From the NCBI GenBank assembly GCA_965261795.1, contig OZ253476.1, forward strand, positions 2,294,001-2,358,000: a stretch of DNA of 64,000 bases. The letters run 5' to 3'. Made by a program: the position numbers and the translations under genes. The DNA is from CBDCFV01 sp965261795. GTDB lineage: Bacteria > Chloroflexota > Dehalococcoidia > Lucifugimonadales > UBA3495. This document shows positions 30,692-39,903 of this stretch, piece after piece (position 1 is the stretch's first letter; each line of letters opens with the position of its first letter). The notes beneath the pieces were generated by a model. It saw only the letters and a list, made by a program, of their open reading frames with translations, had not been told where the DNA came from and did not search any database.

Positions 30692-31913
30692 ATGGCGGGA
30701 TTGGGAATTGGCAAAGGAGAATATGATTTGGCTAGAGGCACGATACGTCAGAGATCCAAGAAGAGAAAGGATTCCTGGAATATACAAGTCTATCTGGGTA
30801 AAGAGTCGGTTACGGGTAAATCGAAATATTACAGTGAGACAGTGCGGGGCACCAAGAGTAATGCGGAACGAAGGTTGAGTGAAGTATTACATGAGATGGA
30901 CCTGGGAAGCTTCGTTCGTCCGACGCGAGTCACGGTGGGGGAATTTTTAGACCAGTGGTTTGTGGACTATTGCGAGGGTCGCTTGCGTGCTAGGACGGTG
31001 GAGGGGTACAGGGGCTACGTGGAACGGTATGTGAAGCCTAGGTTGGGTGATGTGAGATTGGAAAACTGACTATAGGTTGCATAGAGAAATTGGAGTCGTG
31101 GTTGCTGCGAGAGGGTGGGGTTGATGGGAAGGAATTGTCGGGTACCACAGTGAGGCAGGTCCACAGGATACTGTCGAGCGCGCTGAGTGACGCGGTGCGG
31201 TGGGGGTAGTTGGTCGCAATGTAGTGAAGTTGGTGAAGCTTCCCAGGACCGGATGGTTTGAGCCGATGACGTTGAGTTGGGATGATATGGGCCGTTTTAT
31301 GGATATGGTGAAGAACCTGGAGGATCGGACCTTTGGGACCGTGGTAACCGTCGCGTTGCAGACTGGGCTGAGGCGCGCGGAGGTCCTGGGGCTGCAGTGG
31401 AAGGATGTGGACATCAAAGAGAGACGGTTGGCGGTGAGGAGGTCGTTGACGCGGATGGTGTCCGGGAGGGAGATACGGGTGGAGTCGACGAAGTCAGGGA
31501 AAGGACGTCGAGTGGATCTGGCCGATGAGACTGTTAGAGTACTAGCCGAGCACAAGGATTTACAGGGGGAGTGGGGTAGCAGGGAATGTTTCATCTTTTG
31601 CGACGGTGAAGGGGCACCGTTGGATCCCAACAAGGTGACGAAGCAGTTCAGGAGTGTTGTGAGGGAAGCGGGGTTTGGGTCGTTGAGGTTCCATGACCTG
31701 AGACATACGCATGCGTCATTGATGATGGCCGAAGGGAGTCATCTGAAGGTTGTTTCAGAGCGTCTTGGTCACAGTGGGGTGGGTATTACGGGGGATTTGT
31801 ACTCCCACATTGTGCCGTCCGTGCAACGAGAATCAATTGAGCGGTTTGGAGATGCATGGGAAATCGCAATGGCAAATAATGGCAAATATCGCGATGGTCG
31901 AAAAGAATCATAG
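30692..31913 (+). pseudogene. Phage-type tyrosine recombinase/integrase, frameshifted
   Basis: The N-terminal Arm/AP2-like part (GTIRQRSKKRKDSWNIQVYL) and SAM-like core-binding part (TVGEFLDQWFVDYCEGRLRA) are in one frame to 31069. IEKLESWLLREGG to SSALSDAVRWG lies in a second frame. The catalytic domain follows in a third frame from ~31205: ALQTGLRRAEVLGLQW (first Arg), STKSGKGRRV (Lys), FHDLRHTHASLM (HxxR), LGHSGVGITGDLYSH (His and Tyr). All catalytic residues remain, but at least two single-base frameshifts (~31060 and ~31205) break the gene. It ends 65 bp from the 3' end of tRNA-Lys, the classical arrangement for tRNA-targeted integration. Confidence 0.85.
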
Positions 31914-31978
31914 TTTATGGGGAAAGTGAATGAAAGTAGAGCGGTTATACTCTATTTGCTACGAAAATCGTGGTAAAA

Positions 31979-32054
31979 TGGTGACCCGCCTCGGGATTGA
32001 ACCGAGAACCTACGGATTAAGAGTCCGTTGCTCTGCCAGTTGAGCTAGCGGGCC
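31979..32054 (-). tRNA. tRNA-Lys (CUU)
   Basis: Full cloverleaf on the minus strand: acceptor GGCCCGC pairs with GCGGGTC (one G-U), anticodon loop CTCTTAA with CTT, T loop GTTCAATCC, and encoded CCA. The 3' end faces the integrase remnant, so it is the probable attachment target. Confidence 0.95.
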
Positions 32055-32428
32055 ATGTAAATTTTCAGTGCCACCCTGTCCGGGTTCGACAGGACAACAT
32101 CAATTATAGAACAGTGGACCGGGAATTTCCTACCCGGTAGAACGGCTGCAGAATCCCAAGCCGCCATAGTCCTGAACTTCAAGATATCGGGTCAAGGTAA
32201 CGCCTCGGCTTGCGAAATTGACGTACTACGAATTTAACCTCCGTCTAGTCGGCTGTCAATCAACTCCCACACCCGTATTTTGTCGTCGGCTTCAGTCAAC
32301 CCCTGTCGTTGGACTGACAAGACGGCGGTTGCCCTCGTCCTGGAAACTGAATTTCACAATCCGGCAATTCACTTGTACAATTGCAAACCATTGGCGAAAC
32401 CATCAAGAAACAGGCAACAAAACAAGCA
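32055..32428. other. Intergenic, no gene recognised
   Basis: Upstream region of the pentapeptide-repeat channel gene. No promoter or RNA motif stands out. Confidence 0.4.
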
Positions 32429-33427
32429 ATGAAACAGGATGATGCAGTGTTGGAAGGGCCTTTGCCTCGTACTAGTGAGGCCGTAGACTGGTGGCTGAAG
32501 CAGTGGGGACGGAACGACGTGTTATCCGGCGACGAACCCATGTCCCGCGAGGATGTTGAGCGGTTGATATGCGCCAATGGTGGAACGGCTGCCGGCTTGG
32601 ACCTGACCTTTCGAAATCTCCGCTCGGCGAACTTGTCCGGGATGGACCTCCGGGAAGTACTCTTCCAAGCAGCCGACTTGGGGCGGACTGACCTTAGGGA
32701 AGCCGATTTGTTCCGGGCCGACCTTCAGGAAGCCGATCTGTTCCGGGCCGACCTACGGGGCGCGTTCCTCATGCAAGCCAACATCAAATCGGCATACCTG
32801 TTAGCTGTAAGAATAGATGATCAAACTAACTTGGAGGACATTGACTGGGGGGGCAAATACATCAATGGATGGGAGCAGATCAAGTTTTACCGGAACGCCC
32901 GGGCGAGCTACCGGCAGCTCAATACCTGGCACCAGAACCACGGGCATTATGATATTGCCGGAGAATTTCTATACCGGGAGTGGGTTTGCAAACGCTTGGA
33001 AGCTTGGGAGCAGTTAAGTGACTGCTTGAGTTGGCGGCGGCCTTGGCGTACGTTGCAAGCCCTGAACTTTCAGTGGTGGCTCACCATGGTATGGTTCCTG
33101 TGGCTCGGCGTCCACGAGTTGGTATTCGGCTATGGAGAACGTCCCATACGTGTGGTTATGGCCGCTTTATATGTCATCCTGGGGTTCGCCCTGGTCTACT
33201 TCCTCTACCCACTCTCGGAGGTCGTCGTTGCCGGTAGAAGCGAATTTTTGGCCCGGTCATGGCATTCTTTTTACTTTTCCTTAGTATCCTTCACTACCCT
33301 TGGCTACGGCGAATGGATCAAACATCCCGACAACTGGCTCCGCTATCTGGGTGGATTGGAGTCTTTTATCGGTTTATTCCTGACGGCCACATTTCTGGTG
33401 ACTTTTACTCGCAAATGGACGAAGTGA
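32429..33427 (+). CDS. Pentapeptide-repeat protein fused to a two-helix ion channel
   Basis: Residues ~58-120 carry pentapeptide repeats (RSANLSGMDLREVLFQAADL and similar A/N-x-L-x-x units), which form a right-handed beta helix. After a soluble linker (NARASYRQLNTWHQNHGHYD) come two to three membrane helices (WWLTMVWFLWLGVHELVF, VVMAALYVILGFALVYFLY) and a pore loop, SLVSFTTLGYGEW, with the T-x-GYG selectivity filter of potassium channels at residues 289-296, then a final helix. The pore resembles Ion_trans_2 channels. The start is uncertain: ATG 32429 or an in-frame TTG at 32381. A potassium-selective channel gated or localised by the repeat domain is inferred. Confidence 0.85.
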   Translation: MKQDDAVLEGPLPRTSEAVDWWLKQWGRNDVLSGDEPMSREDVERLICANGGTAAGLDLTFRNLRSANLSGMDLREVLFQAADLGRTDLREADLFRADLQEADLFRADLRGAFLMQANIKSAYLLAVRIDDQTNLEDIDWGGKYINGWEQIKFYRNARASYRQLNTWHQNHGHYDIAGEFLYREWVCKRLEAWEQLSDCLSWRRPWRTLQALNFQWWLTMVWFLWLGVHELVFGYGERPIRVVMAALYVILGFALVYFLYPLSEVVVAGRSEFLARSWHSFYFSLVSFTTLGYGEWIKHPDNWLRYLGGLESFIGLFLTATFLVTFTRKWTK

Positions 33428-33474
33428 TGCTCATGCGCGACTGCCCGCTGCGGCCCGGCGTCTCGCAATCGCGC

Positions 33475-33942
33475 TTAAGCCGCTCCGTACAAGTCCAGAC
33501 TCCCCTTGCTTGTCTTCTTCAACCGGCCTTGCTTCTCCAGCGACCTTACCGCCTGCAATACTCGCGGGTCGCCGTGTCTGCGAAACTGACCAAGAATTTT
33601 GCTGCGGCTTTTCGGACGTTCACAGTAGTCCCAAACTTCCTCGGCCAACATGGCGTCAGCCTCGGGAAGCCTTTTCCGGGGGGTCACTATGGTATGGCCG
33701 GGGTTGCCGTCGGCCCGCTCCCCCGGCATGAATTCGAGACAATTTTCCTGCGTCTCAAAAAACGTCCTTAACCGCTTGAGCAGCACTCCGCCTTCTCCGG
33801 TGGAACCATAGCCGTGCACTACGTCCAAGCTCACGGCGGCGGGGTTGGGGGCATTGTCAAAAACGTGATTATAGAAGCTGATAAATTCTTCCAGCGCCTC
33901 TATCCGCTTGTAGCCGTGCAGGTCTAAATTAAACGACGTCAT
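33475..33942 (-). CDS. Smr-domain protein
   Basis: Residues 1-90 match the Smr (small MutS-related) domain: LDLHGY at the start, then VHGYGSTGEGGVLLKRLRTF, corresponding to the conserved H-G-x-G-x-G loop. The C-terminal ~60 residues (EEVWDYCERPKSRSKILGQF) look like a winged-helix segment. Smr domains cut or bind nucleic acids with branched or stalled structures. The pairing of Smr with a helix-turn-helix tail suggests nucleic acid recognition. It is convergent with the channel gene and transcribed alone. Confidence 0.8.
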   Translation of the reverse strand: MTSFNLDLHGYKRIEALEEFISFYNHVFDNAPNPAAVSLDVVHGYGSTGEGGVLLKRLRTFFETQENCLEFMPGERADGNPGHTIVTPRKRLPEADAMLAEEVWDYCERPKSRSKILGQFRRHGDPRVLQAVRSLEKQGRLKKTSKGSLDLYGAA

Positions 33943-34041
33943 CTTCCCGTATTCCGGTCCTTTCCCATTTGTGTCAGCAGTATATGCCCAACCTATTGTA
34001 CAACCCGCCGAAGAACGGCATTACGCGATACGGTCGTACCC

Positions 34042-34308
34042 ATGTTGATTGGTTGGTGTCCCGCGTCAAGTATTCTTGCCTATCTGGCGTCGACTGGTTT
34101 TGCCGGTTCACCTCTTGTTCCTGACCCCGATGCTGAGGACGCCGAATCCAGGTTGACCGGGCGATGCGCTACCTGCTCGATGGTGCAACGGGTGAGCGAC
34201 GATATGCTCCCATTGGGAGAAAGCCAAATTCGAGGTGATGCCCAAGTGATCCGCTTCCTGAAAACTGGGCCAGTGGAGATGCGAGTTTTGTGGGATGACC
34301 TGAACTGA
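34042..34308 (+). CDS. Doubtful small ORF (88 aa)
   Basis: Open frame with a Cys pair (CATC) in its middle, but no ribosome binding site and no recognisable family. It lies in an otherwise empty 380-base gap between converging genes and may be spurious. Confidence 0.2.
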   Translation: MLIGWCPASSILAYLASTGFAGSPLVPDPDAEDAESRLTGRCATCSMVQRVSDDMLPLGESQIRGDAQVIRFLKTGPVEMRVLWDDLN

Positions 34309-34320
34309 ACGAATTACGTG

Positions 34321-36276
34321 TTAGTCCAAGTTCGCTATCGTAACAGTCTCCAGCTTATCGGCAGGGTCGAAACCAAATATTCTGGAATAGAAGTAGAACT
34401 CTGCGGAAAGGCACTGCATGATGGTTTCTGCCATGCGAAAGCCGTGATGCTCTCCCTCGAAGGTGAGATAGGCCGTGGGAACCCCGTTATCCCTGAGCGT
34501 GTTGAACATCTCCTCTGACTGTATGGCCGGGACTATGGTGTCCTCCAGGCCTTGGAAGAATATGACCGGGCAGGTGGCGTACTGGGAAAAGTTGATGGGT
34601 GAGCGTTCCACGTATCTCCTGCGATAGAGGGGATAAGGGCCGACCAGTCCCACCAGGCTGTGGGCGTCGAACTTGTGGATGCCGCTTAGAAGTGCTTCGA
34701 GGTCGCTGACGCCGAAGTAGCTGGCCCCGGCCTTGAAGACGTCCCGGAAGGTGAGGGCTGCCAGGGCCGTGAAGCCGCCGGCGCTGCCTCCATTGATGGC
34801 GGTACGATCGCCGTCCGCGTCTCCCCGGTCCACCACGTAGAGGGCGGCGTTCACGCAGTCGTCTACGTCCACGACTCCCCACTCTCCGATAAGGTGTTCC
34901 CGAAACTCTCTACCGAACCCGGTGCTGCCGCCGTAATTGACGTCCAGAACGGCAATGCCGCGGCTGGTCCAATACTGAACGGTGAGATTCAGTTCCGCGG
35001 AAGCCGCGCTGTGGGGGCCGCCGTGGCAGGTGACGAGCAGCGGCGGTTTTTCGCCTTCAGGAGCGATGTAGTCCTGGTTGGTGGGCGGGTAAAAAAAGGC
35101 ATGGGACGTCTGTTCGTTGGTGATGGGAAACTCAATGGACTCTGGTACGGACAGATAGCCGGACGGCAGTTCGTCCTCGCTTTCCACTCGCAAGACCCTG
35201 AGCTGGCTGTCCTCGAGCGTAACTTCCAGGAGCGACATGGGATGGTCAGGTGAACCAGCAACCAGGACAACCCGGTCCTGATCGACCTGGAGGTCCCCTT
35301 GTCCCATTTCCCAGTAGGGAATTACGATATGATCCAAGCGCTTTTCGTGCCGCTCATCGTCCAGAAAAATCCGGGCAAGCCGCCAGAAACCATTCTGAGC
35401 GTAGCTGCAAACCAGGCTGTTGGCCGAGTCGAATCCGTAAGAGCACATGCCGACCCACCAGTTAGCCCGGGAGAACTCGGCCTCCATCTCATAGACCGGC
35501 TCCACCTCTCCATCACGCCAGCGGTAGAGGTTGGCCCAATTGCTGCGGTCGGAGACGAAGAAAAGCTCGCCTGCCGGGGACCATTCCGGTTGTATGACTG
35601 CCTCGTCCACGCCGCCGGCGACGAAGGTCGCTTCTCCCAGACTGCCGTCTTCATAAAACGGGGCCGTCCATAGTTCAGTGCCGTCCCACGGCATGTTGGG
35701 GTGGTCCCAAGTGAGCCACGCCAACTGCTTTCCGTCGGGGCTGAGACAGGGCGAACTGTGGAAATCGTTGTCGGCCAGCAGGGCCTGGGGTTCACACAGA
35801 CCTTCAATGTCCAAGGCGACGATTTCGCTGAGAGGATGGTCCTCGTCCGGGTCGGTGTGGTTTTCCCGAGTGCAGATGATACGGCCATGCCCCTGATCGA
35901 CCACTTTGCTGCCGTACCGGAAATCGGTCTCGGGCGTAATGGGAACAGGTGCTTCACCCGGTCGCTGCCGGTAGACCCGCTGGTCAGAATTGTTGGAGAA
36001 ATACACAACCCCATTGGCTACGGTGTAGCTGCGGGCGCCGTACTCGTTCACCATGGAGACCGAATTGAAGCCGGGTGGAGTAATGTCCACCAACTCGCCG
36101 GCCGGTGTGCGTTTCACGATGACGGTCCGGCCATCCTCGGCGGGCCGAACTTCGGCCCAATAGGTGTCCGGTCCGTCCAAGGCTACACGGAGCAGTTTGA
36201 CGGCGCCGTGGGCAACCATTTCCAGTGAGACGGGAGATTTCCAAGTGCCGTAGGGGGCAACCAGAGGCTGGCTCAT
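34321..36276 (-). CDS. S9-family prolyl oligopeptidase/acylaminoacyl-peptidase
   Basis: The N-terminal ~380 residues form a beta-propeller (repeated segments such as CLSPDGKQLAWLTWDHPNMP and WSPAGELFFVSDRSNW). The C-terminal alpha/beta hydrolase domain has the nucleophile elbow GGSAGG (Ser ~497), the acid in GLEDTIVP (~577) and the His in EGEHHGF (~609), plus the oxyanion segment CHGGPHS. At 651 aa it matches S9C peptidases. The start is put at ATG 36276 (MSQPLVAPYGTW) rather than 36312, because similarity begins there. No signal peptide is seen, so a cytoplasmic role in peptide breakdown is likely. It is transcribed alone. Confidence 0.9.
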   Translation of the reverse strand: MSQPLVAPYGTWKSPVSLEMVAHGAVKLLRVALDGPDTYWAEVRPAEDGRTVIVKRTPAGELVDITPPGFNSVSMVNEYGARSYTVANGVVYFSNNSDQRVYRQRPGEAPVPITPETDFRYGSKVVDQGHGRIICTRENHTDPDEDHPLSEIVALDIEGLCEPQALLADNDFHSSPCLSPDGKQLAWLTWDHPNMPWDGTELWTAPFYEDGSLGEATFVAGGVDEAVIQPEWSPAGELFFVSDRSNWANLYRWRDGEVEPVYEMEAEFSRANWWVGMCSYGFDSANSLVCSYAQNGFWRLARIFLDDERHEKRLDHIVIPYWEMGQGDLQVDQDRVVLVAGSPDHPMSLLEVTLEDSQLRVLRVESEDELPSGYLSVPESIEFPITNEQTSHAFFYPPTNQDYIAPEGEKPPLLVTCHGGPHSAASAELNLTVQYWTSRGIAVLDVNYGGSTGFGREFREHLIGEWGVVDVDDCVNAALYVVDRGDADGDRTAINGGSAGGFTALAALTFRDVFKAGASYFGVSDLEALLSGIHKFDAHSLVGLVGPYPLYRRRYVERSPINFSQYATCPVIFFQGLEDTIVPAIQSEEMFNTLRDNGVPTAYLTFEGEHHGFRMAETIMQCLSAEFYFYSRIFGFDPADKLETVTIANLD

Positions 36277-36515
36277 ATTCGGGGTACGCCTGCTTTCTAA
36301 AGGTGCGGTCAACGATGAGTTATGTCATAAGAAGCGTACCATACGCCAGTCGGCGGCGTCACGACGCAACAGCGTCCGCGGCACTCCCCGGATCTGGAAG
36401 TTGCTTCCGTTGTTGTCGCCGTTATTCGAGTCCTCGGAGGTTGGCCAAGCGGACTGTATTACAAACCTTTGAGTTCACCATTGGGTTATGGTATAGACCT
36501 GCAGGCTGGCTTTCC

Positions 36516-38144
36516 TCAATGCCTGTACAAGCTCATTGAAACACGACTGCCCACGCCCCGGACGAATGTCCGGCACCTTCCTACCGAGGAAACCGCCGCC
36601 TGGGTAGAGGAAGCCAGTTGGTAGGCCATAACTCCGATGGCGACGTCGGCGCCCGGCGCTCTCCTGAGATAACCGTACGAGACCTCAGACAGGATGCCAA
36701 GTCCGGGAACTGAGGAAACAGCCCGCGCCATAGGACCAAGGCCGGCCATCAGCTCCGTTAACGCAACGTCGCGGGAGACTTCTCCCTCCTCCCGCAACGC
36801 TACGAGAAGGTTGAGCGAAAGCAGTCCGAGTACAAAAGCGATAGCGAACAGAAAGTCGAAGCCCGCAAGAGTAATTGCGGGCAGTTGGACCAGGCTGCCA
36901 GGAGAGGTCCAGGTCAAGTCGATGTGCAAGGATCGGGTCAAGAAATAGTCGGCCATCAGGCCGCCAAGGATTGGACCTATACCGGAGCCCACGCTGGCAG
37001 CTATGCCGGCGGTCCCCACATAGGCCGACCCGCCGGCTTGGGGGGCCACCTTGAGCACCCCAAGGTCCTGACAGTCAGCGTCACGCCTGCCGTAGCGATG
37101 CTGGCGAATATGTGCAGAATCACCAGGAGCGGCACGGTTAGGAAGTAGCGGTCCGGGTGGGGTGGTGAACGTCCAACCGAGAATTACCAGCAGGAACAGC
37201 GAAGCCGAAAGCGACAGTACGGTCTTGCTCCCAACCCGGTCTGCCAATGGACCCCACACCTTCAGGAAAACGACATTGGCCAATTGGCTGAGGACGGTGA
37301 GGCCGATGACAGCAGGCAGGGAAAGCCCCAGCCTGGTGAGCCTAAAGACCGCGAAAAAAGGAATCGCTAAGTTGGAGGTAATGCTCCCACAAGAAAAGGA
37401 ACCGCACCAACTGGGAGAAATTGCGGTCCCGCAACGGCTCTGCGAGAATCGCCAGCGCCCCTTGGCGGGACTGGACGGCCGAAGCCATCAAGGGTCCCTG
37501 GCCCTCGAAACGGCCCAAAGACCCACAGGCCCCAGCACCAAGGTCCCTCCGAACAGCAGGAAAGAATAGGCCAATACCGCGTTATCGGGCGACGATACAC
37601 TCTCCCAACATTGGACGAAAAAACTGCCCCCAAGTCCAACAATCGCCATCGCGGCGGTCATTGCCGCCAGCCTCCGCCCGTGGTAACTCCCCAGCACCTG
37701 GCGGGGAACGAGGTCGCGCAGCCAACTCGTCGAGGCGGTTACCCATACGGGACCAAAGAGGCCGCGAACGGCCAGCGTTGCAATCACCAGTCCCACGGCG
37801 GGTGCGCCCGGCACATCCAACAGGAAGGGCACGGCGCCAATGGGAATCCACATGAAGTACGCCCCGGCCAATGCAGGGAGTCCGATGGATTTTCGCGCCC
37901 GGTAACGCTCGACTGCCAATATCGCGGGCAGTTGCACCACCTGTGCGATTAACGGGAGGGCGGCCAGCACTCCAATTTGAAGATTGTTGGCTCCCAGCGC
38001 CCGCGCGTAGGCCGCCATGAACCCGCCGCTTCCCAAGGTGAACATGGAGCCGGAGACCACGGCTTCCCAAATCATCAGGCGGAGGCTGAGTTGTACCTCC
38101 CCACTGGTCAGCGTTGGCCTTGGACGAAGAAAAGCGAACATCAC
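36516..38144 (-). pseudogene. MFS transporter with several frameshifts
   Basis: The N-terminal six helices are intact from 38144 (EAVVSGSMFTLGSGGFMAAY, LAALPLIAQVVQLPAILAV) to a stop near 37488. The second half reappears after frame changes: LAIPFFAVFRLTRLGLSLPA, ADRVGSKTVLSLSASLFLL, then, after slips near 37130 and 37060, VAPQAGGSAYVGTAGIAA. At least four indels are needed to restore a ~500-residue protein. The order and helix content fit a major facilitator permease. The start overlaps the stop of the MgtE-N gene, so they were probably cotranscribed. Confidence 0.75.
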
Positions 38145-38689
38145 TCAACTATGTCATCAGTCCGATGCCGCAGAACCCAAGCAACGGTTTGGGGGGACAT
38201 GACCCGAACGATTGCGTCCCTGCTCGTACGGGCTGATAAGGGTATGTATTTCATTTGGGACTTTACGCAGTTGAACGTGAGACCGCATAGTAGGGTAGGC
38301 TTGCTCAAATACAAAACCGCTCCCAAATGCTCACTATCGGGCCCATTCCGTATCGGGCCCATTCCGTCATTCCGGCGTAGGCCGGAATCCAGGCGGGCCC
38401 ATTCCGTCATTCCGGCGTAGGCCGGAATCCAGGGGCGGTGGGGCCGGTGGGGCCGGTTCGTAGCTATAATCTCAATTTTACATACCCTTGTCAGGCTCGT
38501 ACGGGGCAGGGATGTCATAATGATTCCGATGTCCGCCGGGTGCAGGTGCCGGACCCGCTCCCAGGCCGACTGTTCATCGCCGGCTTCGATGAGTTCCTGG
38601 ACCTCTTCGGCAATCTCCGTCGCCTCTTCCGGCGAGACGGTTAACGGCTGCTCAATCTCTTGTGAAACCATGGTCGCATCCCCAGCCAA
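38141..38689 (-). pseudogene. MgtE N-terminal-domain-like protein split by a mobile element
   Basis: The first part (EEATEIAEEVQELIEAGDEQ, then AWERVRHLHPADIG) resembles the MgtE intracellular N-domain, which in magnesium transporters senses Mg2+. At ~38505 it runs into the 262-bp element with CTGACAAGGG-type ends. Beyond it, 38232-38141 encodes the rest (TSRDAIVRVMSPQTVAWVLR, HRTDDIVE, stop). Removing the element and one 11-bp target copy rejoins the gene into ~90 codons. By chance the element keeps a long frame open, so a gene caller would report an odd 182-residue protein. Confidence 0.65.
38233..38494 (+). mobile_element. CTGACAAGGG-family non-autonomous element, copy A (262 bp, 2 internal units)
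   Basis: The ends CTGATAAGGGTATGTA and TACATACCCTTGTCAG are inverted repeats. The exact 11-bp duplication GCTCGTACGGG flanks it at 38222-38232 and 38495-38505. Two 40-bp palindromic units (core ATTCCGGCGTAGGCCGGAAT) lie inside. It interrupts the MgtE-N-like gene. Confidence 0.92.
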
Positions 38690-38851
38690 TTATCGTGCAC
38701 GAGGCGCCAGGCGTACCTGCGTTGTACCGGAGCCTTGGCGGAAGAAGCCTATCTCGTGAGCGCGTTGCTCCGGCGGTAGGCGCTCCAGAAGCCACATTAG
38801 TCGAAGCCACATTAGTCATAGATGATTACCGGCTGATGTCCTTACCCGCCG

Positions 38852-39808
38852 CTACAGTTGGCTGACGACGGTCGTCTCCCGGAAGCCTCCTGGCCGGAGC
38901 TCTCCCACACACCTCGTCAGTGCCGCGCCGTACAGAAATATCAACCCGACGATGTACGCCCACATCAGCAGGATGACCACCGAGGCAACCGGCCCATAGA
39001 CGGCGCTTCTTTCCGAAGCCATGTTCGTAAACCAGAAGAACAAGTGCTTGCCTGCCTCGAAGAGTACGACCGCAATCAAGCCGCCAAATGCAGCGTCCTT
39101 CCACATAACCCGTGTGTTTGGCAGGCGGTAGTACATAACTCCGAACATCATGGCGGTCAACCCGGCCGACAACGCCTCCGACACGGCCCGGGAGGAGAAA
39201 ACCAAAAATGCAGACGTCCCGCCGACGCTGGTGGCGAACCGGAAAAGAATCGTGAAACCTACGGAAAACATGAACATGACGAGCAGGACCGTCCCGATTA
39301 CCACCTCCGTAGTCATCGTGCCCACGGGTTTCCTCGTTTCGATGCCGAATACCCTGTTCACAGACCGGTTCGCGGCCATGAAAAGACCATTGGCGCTAAC
39401 TACGATGCCGGCCAATGCAATGAGTCCGAGGGCGAGAGACCCGGAAAACAAGCGAATGATGGCATTTTGAAGGAGTTCACGGGACGCAGGGAAGAAGTAG
39501 ACCAACGTGTCAGCGAGCTTCTCCTGCATCACCACCGGGGCCGTGAAGATTGACAAGGCCATGATCATCACGGTGACCAAGGGAAAGAGGGACAGGATTG
39601 TGAAATAAGCCAAGGACCCGGCGAGGTCCATGCCCCCCACGTCGAGCAGCAGGCGCGCCGACCTGAACATAGCCGTGCCCCACCGTACTGCCCAGCCTCG
39701 GGGCGACTCGCTTGGCCACCGTTTCGCAACCTGAGCCAATCTCCTGTTCAAGTTCGGCACAATTAGCCGGACGGACTCCGCAATATTTCTCAATACCGGC
39801 CGCTGCAC
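38852..39808 (-). CDS. YihY/BrkB-family membrane protein
   Basis: Inner-membrane protein with about six hydrophobic helices (LAYFTILSLFPLVTVMIMAL, VVIGTVLLVMFMFSVGFTIL, VVILLMWAYIVGLIFLYGAA) and family landmarks: the early D-x-AGSLAYFT segment, YYRLPNTRVMWKDAAFGGL, and the YGPVASVVILLMWAY motif. Length 318 aa is usual. The family was once called ribonuclease BN but is a membrane protein; its transport role is unsettled. Its end adjoins a short interval with a 17-bp direct repeat (GAAGCCACATTAGTC) near 38795-38820. Confidence 0.88.
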   Translation of the reverse strand: MQRPVLRNIAESVRLIVPNLNRRLAQVAKRWPSESPRGWAVRWGTAMFRSARLLLDVGGMDLAGSLAYFTILSLFPLVTVMIMALSIFTAPVVMQEKLADTLVYFFPASRELLQNAIIRLFSGSLALGLIALAGIVVSANGLFMAANRSVNRVFGIETRKPVGTMTTEVVIGTVLLVMFMFSVGFTILFRFATSVGGTSAFLVFSSRAVSEALSAGLTAMMFGVMYYRLPNTRVMWKDAAFGGLIAVVLFEAGKHLFFWFTNMASERSAVYGPVASVVILLMWAYIVGLIFLYGAALTRCVGELRPGGFRETTVVSQL

Positions 39809-39903
39809 ACTGTCCCTGAATAAGACCTATCGGAATTAGACCTATCGACCTGGCAGCCTTCAAATCTCCCATCGCCGCAGCCGCGTATGTGTGGCCATAC
39901 CCC

